Source: Microbacterium sp. AG1240
GTDB lineage: Bacteria > Actinomycetota > Actinomycetes > Actinomycetales > Microbacteriaceae
Assembly (NCBI RefSeq): GCF_003635115.1
Contig: NZ_RBXJ01000001.1
Location: 372,001-436,000 of the forward strand
DNA length: 64,000 nucleotides
Direction: 5' to 3'
Made by a program: the position numbers and the translations under genes. Within the stretch, counting starts at the first letter, position 1; every line of letters begins with the position of its first letter. Positions 43,065 to 51,987 of the stretch are shown piece after piece. Under the pieces are notes generated by a model. That model was given only the letters and a program-made list of their open reading frames with translations. It was not told where the DNA came from and ran no database searches.

Positions 43065-43083
43065 AGAGGTAAGCCTCACCTAA
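43065..43083. promoter_or_regulatory. IdeR/DtxR iron box
   Basis: AGAGGTAAGCCTCACCTAA, read on the other strand, matches the DtxR/IdeR consensus TTAGGTTAGGCTAACCTAA at 15 of 19 positions. It covers the predicted transcription start, so the siderophore importer should be repressed when iron is sufficient. Confidence 0.8.
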
Positions 43084-43167
43084 GTCGGAGGAGAAGCGCC
43101 TCGGCGCCTTCCGATCGACATCGCCTCCTGCGGGTGCGGCTCGTCCCGCACCCACAGAAGGAAATCC

Positions 43168-44199
43168 ATGCGCAACCGTCGTCTGACCGCCCTCGCCGTG
43201 CTCTCGGCCGCCGCAGCCCTCGTTCTCTCCGCCTGCAGCGCGGGGACCTCCGCGCCGACGACCGGCTCGTCGGGCGACTCCGCCGCGGGCTACCCCATCA
43301 CGATCGAGCACGCCCTGGGCACGACGGTCATCGAGTCCAAGCCCGAGCGCGTCGCGACGGTGCAGTGGGCGAACCACGAGGTGCCCCTGGCTCTCGGCGT
43401 GGTTCCGGTGGGGATGGCTGCGGCGAACTTCGGCGACGACGACGGCGACGGCATGCTCCCCTGGGTCTCGGAGAAGCTCGCCGAGCTCGGCGGCGAGACG
43501 CCCGTGCTGTTCGACGAGACCGACGGCATCGATTTCGAGGCCGTGCAGAACACCGACCCCGACGTGATCCTCGCGTCGTACTCGGGACTGACGCAGGAGG
43601 ATTACGACACGTTGAGCGAGATCGCCCCGGTCGTCGCCTACCCCGAAGCCCCGTGGTCGACGTCGTGGCGCGACGTGATCGAACTGAACGCCGCCGGGAT
43701 GGGCATGGCGACCGAGGGCGACGCCCTCGTCGCGAGCATCGAGGACGAGATCGCCGACACGGTCGCCGAACACCCGCAGCTCGCCGGCAAGCGCACCATG
43801 TTCCTCACGCACGTCGACCCGACGGATCTCAGCAAGATCAGCTACTACACCCCCAACGACACCCGCGCGGCGTTCTTCGAGGACCTCGGTATGACCACGC
43901 CCCCGAGCATCATCGACGCGACGGGCGACAGCGACGTGTTCAACGGAACGATCAGCGCCGAGCAGATCGACGCGTTCGCCGACGTCGACATCATCGTCAC
44001 CTACGCCGGAGACGGCGTCGTCGACGCGATCACGCAGAACCCCCTGCTCGCCCAGATGCCCGCGGTCGCCAACGGGGCGATCGTCGCGCTGGACGGCACC
44101 TCGCCCATCGGCACCGCGGCCAACCCGACACCGCTGGCGATCTCGTGGGTGCTGAACGACTACGTCGGGCTGCTCGCCGACGCAGCCGACAAGTCCTGA
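43168..44199 (+). CDS. Iron-siderophore ABC importer, binding lipoprotein
   Basis: A 343-residue FepB/FhuD-type binding protein. The signal peptide ends at the lipobox LSAC (Cys ~23). The class III binding domain begins with ITIEHALGTTVIESKPERVATV, includes DPDVILASYSGLTQEDYDTL and ends in a second lobe. AGAAGGA precedes the ATG. Iron regulation is supported by the iron box upstream. The siderophore type is unknown. Confidence 0.92.
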   Translation: MRNRRLTALAVLSAAAALVLSACSAGTSAPTTGSSGDSAAGYPITIEHALGTTVIESKPERVATVQWANHEVPLALGVVPVGMAAANFGDDDGDGMLPWVSEKLAELGGETPVLFDETDGIDFEAVQNTDPDVILASYSGLTQEDYDTLSEIAPVVAYPEAPWSTSWRDVIELNAAGMGMATEGDALVASIEDEIADTVAEHPQLAGKRTMFLTHVDPTDLSKISYYTPNDTRAAFFEDLGMTTPPSIIDATGDSDVFNGTISAEQIDAFADVDIIVTYAGDGVVDAITQNPLLAQMPAVANGAIVALDGTSPIGTAANPTPLAISWVLNDYVGLLADAADKS

Positions 44200-45240
44200 G
44201 TGTCCGCACCGTCCGCCATCGATTCGGGCGTCGCCGCCGTGCGGCGCCCGAATCGCGTGCGCCTGGGGTGGTTCGCGGTCGCCGTCGTGGCGCTCGGCGT
44301 CCTGGCGGCCGTCTCCATCGCCGTCGGATCCCGTGACGTCTCCTTCGACGATGCGATCGCGGGTCTGGCGGGATCGGTCGACAACCTGGGTCAGGCGGCG
44401 GTCGCCATCCGCCTCCCGCGCACGGCTCTCGCCATCCTGGTCGGGGCGGCGCTCGGGCTCTCGGGTGCGGTCATGCAGGGCGTCACCCGCAACCCGCTCG
44501 CCGATCCCGGCATCCTCGGGGTCAACACGGGTGCGTCGCTGGCCGTCGTCATCGGCATCGCGTGGTTCGGCCTGTCCTCCGCCGGCGGGTACGTCTGGTT
44601 CGCGATCGTCGGGGCCGCCGTCGCCGCCGTCTTCGTCTACACCGTCGGATCGCTCGGCCGTGGCGGAGCCACACCCCTCAAGCTCGCCCTCGCCGGCGCG
44701 GCCACCTCGGCCGCGCTCAGCTCGTTCGTCACAGCCGTCTACCTTCCCCGCGGCGACATCTCCGGCAACATCCGCTCCTGGCTGATCGGCGGCGTCGGCG
44801 GGGCGTCGTGGGAGACGATCGTGCAGGTGCTGCCCTTCCTCGTCGTCGGTCTCGTCATCAGCCTGGCGTCGGCGCGGAGCCTCAATTCCCTCGCCCTCGG
44901 CGACGATCTCGCCGCAGGACTCGGTGAGCGGGTCGCCGTGGCGCGGGCGGTCGCGGCGCTCGGCGCGGTGCTCCTGTGCGGCGCGGCCACCGCCATCGCC
45001 GGCCCGATCGCATTCGTCGGCCTCATCGTCGCGCACGCGAGCCGGCTGCTGGTGGGCGTCGACCACCGCTGGCTCCTGCCCTTCGCCACCGTCGGCGGTG
45101 CCTGCCTCCTGCTGGTCTCCGACGTCGTCGGGCGGGTCGTCGCGCGCCCCAGCGAGATCGATGCCGGCATCATCACCGCGCTCATCGGTGCCCCGCTGTT
45201 CATCGCGATCGTTCGGGGTCGGAAGGTGTCGTCGCTATGA
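44200..45240 (+). CDS. Iron-siderophore ABC importer, FecCD permease 1
   Basis: A 346-residue FecCD/BtuC-family permease with about nine to ten transmembrane helices. Typical segments are RLPRTALAILVGAALGLSGAVMQ (as RLPRTALAIL, GAALGLSGAVMQ), NPLADPGILGVNTGASLAV and GPIAFVGLIVAHASRLL. The GTG directly follows the binding-protein stop (TGAGTG). It partners with the next permease. Confidence 0.93.
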   Translation: MSAPSAIDSGVAAVRRPNRVRLGWFAVAVVALGVLAAVSIAVGSRDVSFDDAIAGLAGSVDNLGQAAVAIRLPRTALAILVGAALGLSGAVMQGVTRNPLADPGILGVNTGASLAVVIGIAWFGLSSAGGYVWFAIVGAAVAAVFVYTVGSLGRGGATPLKLALAGAATSAALSSFVTAVYLPRGDISGNIRSWLIGGVGGASWETIVQVLPFLVVGLVISLASARSLNSLALGDDLAAGLGERVAVARAVAALGAVLLCGAATAIAGPIAFVGLIVAHASRLLVGVDHRWLLPFATVGGACLLLVSDVVGRVVARPSEIDAGIITALIGAPLFIAIVRGRKVSSL

Positions 45241-46286
45241 CCTCCTCCGTGTCCGCACCGTTCACCGCCGCCGATGTCGCCGCGGGGCGGTCTCGTCGTC
45301 ACCGGCGGAGGAGATCGATCCTCGGCATCCTCGCGGCGCTCATCGTGGCGATCTTCGGTCTCAGCCTGATGGTCGGGCAGAGCTTCTACCCGCCCGGCGA
45401 CGTGCTCGCCGTGATCTTCGGGCAGCCCGTCGACGGCGCTTCGTTCGCCGTCGGGCGGCTCCGCCTCCCCAGAGCCACACTCGGCCTGATCGTGGGGATG
45501 AGCTTCGGCCTCGCGGGCGTGAGCTTCCAGACGCTGCTGCGGAACCCCTTGGCCAGCCCCGACATCATCGGCATCACCGCCGGTTCCAGCGCCGCGGCGG
45601 CCTTCGCGATCGTCATCCTCGGGCTGGGCGGTATCGCCGTCTCGGCCTTCGCGATCGTCGCCGGCCTCGGCGTCGCGGTTCTGGTCTACGCCCTCGCCTT
45701 CTCTCGCGGGGGAGCGGGCACCCGCCTCATCCTGATCGGGATCGGGCTGGCGGCCATGCTCCAGGCCGTCACCCAGTACGTGCTCTCGCAGGCGGGTCAG
45801 TGGGACCTGCAGGAAGCACTGCGGTGGATCACCGGCAGCCTGAACGGAGCGACGTGGCAGGAGACCGTGCCGGCGTTGATCGCGCTCGTCGTGCTCGGCC
45901 CGCTGCTGCTGAGCCGATCGCGCGACGTCGCAGCGATGCAGCTCGGCGACGATACCGCCGCCGCCCTCGGCGTGCGGGTGGAGCGCACCCGGCTGCTCAT
46001 CATCGTCGCGGCGGTCTGCCTCATCGCCTTCGCCACCGCCGCGACCGGCCCGATCGCGTTCGTGGCATTCCTCTCGGGCCCGATCGCCGCCCGGATCGTC
46101 GGACCGCTCGGTTCGCCGCTGCTGCCGGCGGCGCTCGTGGGCGGGCTGCTGGTCCTGACCGCCGACCTGGTCGGCCAGTACATGCTCGGCATGCGCTATC
46201 CCGTGGGCATCGTCACCGGGGTGCTCGGCGCCCCGTATCTCGTCTATCTCATCGTCCGCACCAACCGCGTGGGGGGCTCCCTGTGA
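45237..46286 (+). CDS. Iron-siderophore ABC importer, FecCD permease 2
   Basis: A 349-residue FecCD permease with the same landmarks (RLPRATLGLIVGMSFGLAG, NPLASPDIIGITAGSSAAA, GPIAFVAFLSGPIAARIVGP). A basic N-terminus (RSRRHRRRR) precedes the first helix. The start overlaps permease 1 and the end overlaps the ATPase, giving a heterodimeric channel. Confidence 0.93.
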   Translation: MTSSVSAPFTAADVAAGRSRRHRRRRSILGILAALIVAIFGLSLMVGQSFYPPGDVLAVIFGQPVDGASFAVGRLRLPRATLGLIVGMSFGLAGVSFQTLLRNPLASPDIIGITAGSSAAAAFAIVILGLGGIAVSAFAIVAGLGVAVLVYALAFSRGGAGTRLILIGIGLAAMLQAVTQYVLSQAGQWDLQEALRWITGSLNGATWQETVPALIALVVLGPLLLSRSRDVAAMQLGDDTAAALGVRVERTRLLIIVAAVCLIAFATAATGPIAFVAFLSGPIAARIVGPLGSPLLPAALVGGLLVLTADLVGQYMLGMRYPVGIVTGVLGAPYLVYLIVRTNRVGGSL

Positions 46287-47095
46287 CCGCAACGCATTCT
46301 CTCGCCGTCGAGGCCGTCACCCTCGGCTACGGCGATCGCACCGTCGTCGCCGACCTCGATCTCTCGGTCCCGGCCGGGCGTATCACGGCGGTCGTCGGGC
46401 CGAACGCCTGCGGGAAGTCGACCCTGCTGCGGGCGATGTCGCGTCTGCTCGTGCCGCGGTCGGGCCGCGTCGTGCTCGACGGACGCGCCGTGCACCGCAC
46501 GCCGGCGAAGGAGCTCGCCCGCACCCTCGGTCTGCTGCCGCAGTCGCCCATCGCGCCGGAGGGCATCACGGTCGCCGACCTCGTCGGACGCGGGCGCACG
46601 CCGCACCAGGGGCTGCTCACCCGCTGGTCGCACGACGACGACGTCGCGGTGGCCGAGGCGCTCGAGGCCACCGACACCGCGGTGCTCGCCGATCGAGCGG
46701 TCGACGAGCTCTCGGGCGGCCAGAGGCAGCGCGTGTGGATCGCGATGGCACTCGCGCAGCAGACCGACGTGCTGCTGCTGGACGAGCCCACGACGTTCCT
46801 CGACGTCAGCCATCAGGTCGAGGTGCTCGATCTGCTGACCGACCTCAACCGGGCACGCGGCACGACGATCGTGATGGTGCTGCACGATCTGAACCTCGCC
46901 GCGCGCTACTGCGACCACCTCATCGCGATGGCCGAGGGCGCGGTCGCCGCCGCGGGGACACCCGAGGCCGTTCTGACCGAGCAGACGGTGGAGCGGGTGT
47001 TCGGCATCCGCAGCCGGGTCATCTCCGACCCCACGTCGGGCCGACCCCTCATGCTCCCGATCGGTCGCCACCACGCGATCGTGTCGGAGCGGTGA
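46283..47095 (+). CDS. Iron-siderophore ABC importer, ATPase
   Basis: A 270-residue FepC-like ATPase. Walker A is GPNACGKST (~residue 40), the Q-loop is at LLPQSPIAPEG, the signature is LSGGQRQRVWIAMALAQ and Walker B is VLLLDEPTTFLD; the switch histidine is in MVLHDLNLAARY. It completes the iron-regulated operon. It ends 31 bp from the convergent exporter permease gene. Confidence 0.95.
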   Translation: MTATHSLAVEAVTLGYGDRTVVADLDLSVPAGRITAVVGPNACGKSTLLRAMSRLLVPRSGRVVLDGRAVHRTPAKELARTLGLLPQSPIAPEGITVADLVGRGRTPHQGLLTRWSHDDDVAVAEALEATDTAVLADRAVDELSGGQRQRVWIAMALAQQTDVLLLDEPTTFLDVSHQVEVLDLLTDLNRARGTTIVMVLHDLNLAARYCDHLIAMAEGAVAAAGTPEAVLTEQTVERVFGIRSRVISDPTSGRPLMLPIGRHHAIVSER

Positions 47096-47126
47096 CGGCG
47101 ACCTTCTCTCGCCGGGGTGCCGCGGC

Positions 47127-48713
47127 TCAGGCGTTCTTGTAGGACTTCAGACGGCTGAGCAGCGACGGCGCGGTGCGATCGAAGATGCGGCCCCCGACGA
47201 TGATGCCGACGATGCACAGCACTGCCCCGAGCACGATGCCCACGATGACGGCGAGCCACGACCACAGGGGATCGCCGAGCGCGATGGCGAGCACGGCGAA
47301 CACGATCTCGGGCGCGGCGAGGAGCCCGGCCACCAGCCAGAGCCCGATGCCGACGAGGCCCATCGTGAAGGTCGCCCCGGGCACGCGCTTGAACGGACTG
47401 TCGCCGGCGGCGGCGACCGGGATCACCAGCAGCGCCGAGCTGACGGCGCAGACGCCGTAGGCGGTCAGCAGCACGCCGAACGAGGCGCCGAGCACCGCGG
47501 GCAGCACCTCCCAGCGGCCCGAGATCCCGACGGTGACGACCGCGACGAGGAGCACGAGCGGCACCGCGACGGATGCTGCGGCGAGCGTGCGCCCGACGCG
47601 GTCCGCCCTCCCGCGGATGCCGGTCTGCAGGATGCCCGCGAACGCCGTGCCGTCGTAGGAGATGATCGTGTAGGGCGCGACGCCGACGAAGAACGCCGAA
47701 CCGATCGCGGATCCCGCGAAGAACGGGCTCGTCAGATCGCCGCCGCTGTAGAACAGCACGAAGACCGGCACCAGCGGGGCGAGGAGCAGCTGCTGCAGGT
47801 AGCGGGAGTCGCGCACCCAGTAGGTGAGCGAGCGGGCCCAGGTCGCGCCGACGGGCCCGGTGGGGAGCCGGCCGAACCAGCCCAGCGAGCCCGACTGCAC
47901 GCGGCGGGCGGATGTCTGCGACGGCGATGCGAGACCGGCCGTCAGGCTGCGGTTCCACAGCAGCCAGAGTCCCGCGAGGGTGGCGGCGGCGATGAGCAGC
48001 TTCACCAGCGCGGTCACCGGCGAGCCGGCCGCGAGGTCGCCGGGCACCGCCCACGCCGCGGCGAGCGGCGTCCACGAGAGGCCGTCGAGGATCGCGGCGA
48101 ACTGCACGCCAGATTCGACGCCGGTACGGAAGAGCTGCGTCGCCCCGAGGAAGATCGGACCGGCGAAAAGGATCACCACGAAGGCGATGAGGCCGACCGT
48201 CTCCTGGGTGCGCCGACGACCGCCCAAGCCCGAGGCGAGCGAGGCGACCGTGCGCGACGCGACGACGCAGATGGCCACGCCGAGCGGCACGCACACGACC
48301 GCGGCGGCGGCGGCGAGGGGCCAGCGCCACCACGCGGTGAAGGTCGCGAGGCCCCCGAGCAGAGAGGCGAGGCCGGGGATGCCGGTGAGTCCCGCGACCG
48401 CGATCGCGATCATCATCCGCCCGGTGGTGAGGGGGAAGGGCGCGAGCTTGGCCGGATCGAGCGTCGTGTCGATTCCGGCGACGAACACGGGGCCGATGAT
48501 CCAGCCGAGAGTGAGGATGGCGCCACCGGCGACGACGGCGTAGCGCGTCACATCCGCCCCCGCCGCTCCGGCGAAGAAGAGACCGACGGCGGCCATGAAC
48601 AGCACGCCCAGCGCCCAGAAGGCGGTGATGATGAAACCGACGAGCTGCCAGGGGCTGCGCGAGAGGGTGTTGCCGAGGATGCGGAAGCGGATCCTCAGGA
48701 GCGTCGCAACCAC
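47127..48713 (-). CDS. ABC-2-type exporter permease
   Basis: A 528-residue membrane protein with about twelve hydrophobic segments, starting LLRIRFRILGNTLSRSPWQL and followed by alternating helices, ending at a basic tail (SRLKSYKNA). It has no ATPase motifs and pairs with the ATPase gene just upstream. The GTG at 48713 has GGAGGG before it and overlaps the ATPase by 19 bp. The exported substrate is unknown. Confidence 0.85.
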   Translation of the reverse strand: MVATLLRIRFRILGNTLSRSPWQLVGFIITAFWALGVLFMAAVGLFFAGAAGADVTRYAVVAGGAILTLGWIIGPVFVAGIDTTLDPAKLAPFPLTTGRMMIAIAVAGLTGIPGLASLLGGLATFTAWWRWPLAAAAAVVCVPLGVAICVVASRTVASLASGLGGRRRTQETVGLIAFVVILFAGPIFLGATQLFRTGVESGVQFAAILDGLSWTPLAAAWAVPGDLAAGSPVTALVKLLIAAATLAGLWLLWNRSLTAGLASPSQTSARRVQSGSLGWFGRLPTGPVGATWARSLTYWVRDSRYLQQLLLAPLVPVFVLFYSGGDLTSPFFAGSAIGSAFFVGVAPYTIISYDGTAFAGILQTGIRGRADRVGRTLAAASVAVPLVLLVAVVTVGISGRWEVLPAVLGASFGVLLTAYGVCAVSSALLVIPVAAAGDSPFKRVPGATFTMGLVGIGLWLVAGLLAAPEIVFAVLAIALGDPLWSWLAVIVGIVLGAVLCIVGIIVGGRIFDRTAPSLLSRLKSYKNA

Positions 48714-49507
48714 TCGGGGCCCTCCGTGTGGTGTCGGCCGCCCACGAGCTCGACGAAGCGGTCCTGCAGGCTCTCGCCGCCGCGCACCTCGTCGACGGTG
48801 CCCGCGGCGAGGAGGCGACCGGCCCCGATGACGGCGACGTGGTCGCACATGCGCTGCACGAGGTCCATGGAGTGGCTCGAGACGATGACCGTGCCGCCGC
48901 CCTGCGTGTACCCGCGCAGGATGTCTTCGATGTTCGCGGCCGAGACCGGGTCGACCGACTCGAACGGCTCGTCGAGCACGAGCAGACGCGGGGCGTGCAC
49001 GAGCGCGCACGCCAGGGCGATCTTCTTCGTCATGCCGGCCGAGTAGTCGACGACGGGGGTTCCGGCGGCTTCGCCGAGATCCATGATGCGCAGGAGGTCG
49101 GCGGTGCGCTGGCCGATCTCGTCGCGCGAGAGGCCGAACATCATGCCGGTATAGGTGACCAGCTGCTCGCCGGTGAGCCGGTCGAAGAGCTTCACGCCGT
49201 CGGCGAGGTTGCCGATCATCGCCTTCGCCTCGACCGGGTGGGCCCAGACGTCCACGCCGTGGATCGTGGCGGTGCCGGCGTCGGGGCGCAGAAGCCCGGT
49301 CGCCATCGAGAGCGTCGTGGTCTTCCCGGCTCCGTTAGGACCGACCAGCCCGTAGAACGAGCCCGTCGGAACGACGAGGTCGAGCCTGTCGACGGCGACC
49401 TTCTCGCCGAAGCGCTTGACGAGCCCGGAGAGCGCCATCGCCGGCACCCCCGCATCGGCTGGTGGGGAAGCGGTCACGGGGATCGGAAGATCGCGAGAGT
49501 CGGCCAC
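48695..49507 (-). CDS. ABC exporter ATPase
   Basis: A 270-residue ABC ATPase. Walker A is GPNGAGKTT, Walker B is LLVLDEPFESVD and the switch is SSHSMDL. The signature motif is unusual, reading YSAGMTKKI instead of LSGGQ. It is typical of CcmA-like ATPases of ABC-2 exporters. GTG at 49507 directly follows a -10-like element, so it may be made from a leaderless transcript as well as from the DUF1992 gene upstream. Confidence 0.9.
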   Translation of the reverse strand: MADSRDLPIPVTASPPADAGVPAMALSGLVKRFGEKVAVDRLDLVVPTGSFYGLVGPNGAGKTTTLSMATGLLRPDAGTATIHGVDVWAHPVEAKAMIGNLADGVKLFDRLTGEQLVTYTGMMFGLSRDEIGQRTADLLRIMDLGEAAGTPVVDYSAGMTKKIALACALVHAPRLLVLDEPFESVDPVSAANIEDILRGYTQGGGTVIVSSHSMDLVQRMCDHVAVIGAGRLLAAGTVDEVRGGESLQDRFVELVGGRHHTEGPEWLRRS

Positions 49508-49513
49508 CCTTCG

Positions 49514-49519
49514 AACCTA
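49514..49519 (-). promoter_or_regulatory. Leaderless promoter -10 box of the exporter ATPase
   Basis: On the minus strand TAGGTT lies exactly 6 bp before the GTG at 49507. It overlaps the stop codon of the DUF1992 gene. Confidence 0.45.
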
Positions 49520-50095
49520 GCGGGGACGCACGCGCCGCCACCAGCGCTGCGGTCGCGGGTCGTCGTCGGAGGGGAGCGCGGATGCGGCGCTCTCCCGCGC
49601 TGCGCGACGATCCCGCCACGCGGTCACCTCCGCGTCGACGTCGTGCGTGGGGGTGACGACGGGAGGTCCGCCGAGCAGCTGCCGCCGCGCCTCGATGACG
49701 CGGCGGTTGAAGTCTTCGACGGCATCGCGGACCTCGTCCTCGCGCCGGAGTGCGTCGAGGCGCTCGGCCATCTCGGCGTGCTCGACCCGCAGCGTGAGCG
49801 CGGGAGGGCCGAGCCCGGTGATCTGCTCGGACGCGATCTTCCGGCGGATCCACCAATCGGGATCGTGGGTGTCGCCGAGCCCCGCCAGGGGCTTGCCCGC
49901 ACCGGGGAGTCCGTCGAAGTCGCCGCGCCGGATCGCCTGCTGGATCGCCGTCTCGACGTAGGCGGCACGCTCGGCCGCGGTCGATCCCCGGGCGACATCG
50001 GCCTCGGGCTCCGCAGCATCCGGCGCCTCTCCCGCCGCGGCGGCATCGCGCGCCTGCCGATACTCCTGCGCGGCCTGCCGCGGATCGTCTCGCAT
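49517..50095 (-). CDS. DUF1992 (DnaJ-homologue subfamily C member 28-like) protein
   Basis: A 192-residue soluble, charged protein. The conserved core is YVETAIQQAIRRGDFDGLPGAGKPL (as YVETAIQQAIRRGDFDGL, PGAGKPL) followed by DPDWWIRRKIASEQI, the DUF1992 signature. Function is unknown. ATG at 50095 has a purine-rich Shine-Dalgarno sequence; the in-frame extension upstream lacks the family pattern. It is followed by the ABC exporter genes. Confidence 0.85.
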   Translation of the reverse strand: MRDDPRQAAQEYRQARDAAAAGEAPDAAEPEADVARGSTAAERAAYVETAIQQAIRRGDFDGLPGAGKPLAGLGDTHDPDWWIRRKIASEQITGLGPPALTLRVEHAEMAERLDALRREDEVRDAVEDFNRRVIEARRQLLGGPPVVTPTHDVDAEVTAWRDRRAARESAASALPSDDDPRPQRWWRRVRPR

Positions 50096-50415
50096 GTTCT
50101 CTCCGGCTCCTCCCCGTGCTTCATCGAACAGAATGTGGCGCCCTCCTGCAAGTGACCCCATCGATTGCTGGGGGCGGATGCTGCGACCTGCCGCCCTCGT
50201 AGCGGATCGTCCTCGCGGGGTACCCACGGTGCGGATCTCGACGCTCAGGGTTCTCCCAGGGACGGCCCGAGTTCCGCGGCAGGACGCCGATCCCGGCCCG
50301 CCCGGAAATCCCGGTGCGGGCACATGAGAGAGCTCTCACCAATCCACTTCGCGCCTCGGGTCGGATGACCCCACATGCGGCGGAACTGCCGCAGACGGAA
50401 CAGCAAGGAGACACC
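50096..50415. other. 320 bp divergent intergenic region
   Basis: No gene is seen. It contains a tandem CTCAGG-type direct repeat (CTCAGGGTT followed by CTCCCAGGG at 50244-50261) resembling two-component response-regulator sites, and the perfect palindrome GAGAGCTCTC at 50328-50337. Both lie on the side of the secreted protein gene. Confidence 0.45.
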
Positions 50416-51012
50416 ATGCGTACCCAGAAGAACACCCGTCTTGGAATCCTGGCCACCGCCGGAGTCGGCGTCGCCGGACTCGCGATCGCCGGTATCGCGC
50501 TCCCCGCCACGGCCGACACGACGACCACCGACGTCGACGCGTCGAACTCGTCGGCCACCTCGACCGACCTCACCTCGTCGCTCGGCGACTTCCAGGCCTG
50601 GGTCAGCGAGGTCATCTCCCTCACCGACAACGACGTCGCCCCCGTGACCGGTGTGTCGCCCGACACCACCATCGGCGACGTCAGCGTCATCGAGGGCCCG
50701 CTCGTCGGCGACGTGCTCTCGGGCAACCAGGCGCCGGTCGCCTCGGGCAATGACGTCTCCGCCCCCGTGGGCTCGGGCAACGACGTCTCGGCTCCGATCG
50801 ACGCACCGATCGACGCCCCCATCGGATCGGGCAACGACACCAGTGTCGACGCCCCCGTCGGCAGCGGCAACGACACCGACACCTCGACCGGTGATGCGAA
50901 CACCGACATCTCCAACGACGTCACCGACGTGGTCGACGGCGTGACCGGCGGAGTAGGCGCGACCGTCGACGGCGTGACCGGCACGCTGGGCCTCGGCGGA
51001 CTGCTCGGCTGA
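50416..51012 (+). CDS. Secreted low-complexity repeat protein
   Basis: A 198-residue protein with an N-terminal signal peptide (KNTRLGILATAGVGVAGLAI, cleavage likely after ATA near residue 33). The mature part is very acidic and rich in Thr, Ser, Asp and Gly. Residues ~110-160 carry four or more copies of SGNDxSAP/GSGND with intervening APIDAPIDAPI, and the C-terminus repeats DGVTG before a Gly/Leu tail. No known domain is recognised; an envelope or cell-surface role is plausible. AAGGAG precedes the ATG. Confidence 0.8.
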   Translation: MRTQKNTRLGILATAGVGVAGLAIAGIALPATADTTTTDVDASNSSATSTDLTSSLGDFQAWVSEVISLTDNDVAPVTGVSPDTTIGDVSVIEGPLVGDVLSGNQAPVASGNDVSAPVGSGNDVSAPIDAPIDAPIGSGNDTSVDAPVGSGNDTDTSTGDANTDISNDVTDVVDGVTGGVGATVDGVTGTLGLGGLLG

Positions 51013-51028
51013 CCCATCCGCAGAATCC

Positions 51029-51060
51029 GACGGCGTCGCCCCTGCGGGGGCGGCGCCGTC
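51029..51060. terminator. Terminator between convergent genes
   Basis: A 14 bp GC-rich stem (GACGGCG-T-CGCCCC with its complement, one G:T pair) and a 4 nt loop, directly after the repeat-protein gene. Confidence 0.75.
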
Positions 51061-51066
51061 GTCGCG

Positions 51067-51987
51067 TCAGGCGTCGCGGCGCTCGCCCTCCAGGCGTCGC
51101 AACCGTCGGCGAGCGAAGTCCTGTGCGCGGGGGCCCGAGCCCAGTGCGCGCGCCGAGACCGCGAGAACGATGCGCGTCAGCGTCACCATCGGAAGGGGCG
51201 AGCGTCGCAGGCCCAGCATCGCGCGCCACTCGCGCGGCAGCGACGCCACGGCCGCCTCGAAGAGCACGCGGTAGGCCAGACCCATCGCCCCGGTGAACGG
51301 CGGCTTTCGCAGGAAGCGCACGACCTCGTCGACCCGCTCGTCGCGGCGCAACTCGCCGCGCGAGCGGAAGCCCTCGAGCGCGGCTCGCAGCTGCGCCTCG
51401 CTGGTGGGAGGATCCGGCACCCGCATGAGCCTCCCCGCGGCCGCCCATTCGGCGACGTAGGCGTCGGCACCCCCGGGTATCGGGACCCCCCACATCTCGT
51501 GGCTGCGAAGGAACGCGTCGGCGAAGGCGAGGTGCACCCAGGTCACGAGGTCGGAGGCATCGGCGGTGTACCCGCGCACCGCGCCGTCGCCGGCGGTGTA
51601 GTCGCCCTTCACGCGGGTGTGCAGCCGACCGACCCGTGCGGTCTCGGCCTCCGCCTGGGTGCGTGAGCCGTAGGTGACGCAGATGACCCAGCGCACGGTG
51701 CCGCTCAGGCGGCCGATGGGGTCTTCCCGGTACCGCGACCAGTCGTGGACGCCCGCGAGCGCCCCCGGGTGGAGCGCCTGCACGAGCAGCGCACGGATAC
51801 CCGCCACGAGGGTTCCCATGCCGCCGTGCACCACCCACGTCGCGCCGTCTTCGGGGAAGTACCCCGGGTCGTCACCGTCCTCGATCGCGAGCACCCACGG
51901 CGGGGTGCCGTCGGGGTCGCCGGCGAGCGCCGTCAGCATCCGCGAGCGCAGTCGTGTCGTGCGCGCGGACGGGCCGGATGCTGTCAT
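51067..51987 (-). CDS. MpaB-like oxygenase (DUF2236)
   Basis: A 306-residue protein of the MpaB/DUF2236 family, heme-containing oxygenases that include the rubber oxygenase Lcp group. Conserved parts: LVAGIRALLVQALHPGALAGVHDWSRY (as LVAGIRALLVQALHPGAL, AGVHDWSRY), RLSGTVRWVICVTYG, RLHTRVKGDYTAGDG and LVTWVHLAFADAFL. No Sec or Tat signal is seen. The substrate is unknown. Start ATG at 51987. Confidence 0.85.
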   Translation of the reverse strand: MTASGPSARTTRLRSRMLTALAGDPDGTPPWVLAIEDGDDPGYFPEDGATWVVHGGMGTLVAGIRALLVQALHPGALAGVHDWSRYREDPIGRLSGTVRWVICVTYGSRTQAEAETARVGRLHTRVKGDYTAGDGAVRGYTADASDLVTWVHLAFADAFLRSHEMWGVPIPGGADAYVAEWAAAGRLMRVPDPPTSEAQLRAALEGFRSRGELRRDERVDEVVRFLRKPPFTGAMGLAYRVLFEAAVASLPREWRAMLGLRRSPLPMVTLTRIVLAVSARALGSGPRAQDFARRRLRRLEGERRDA

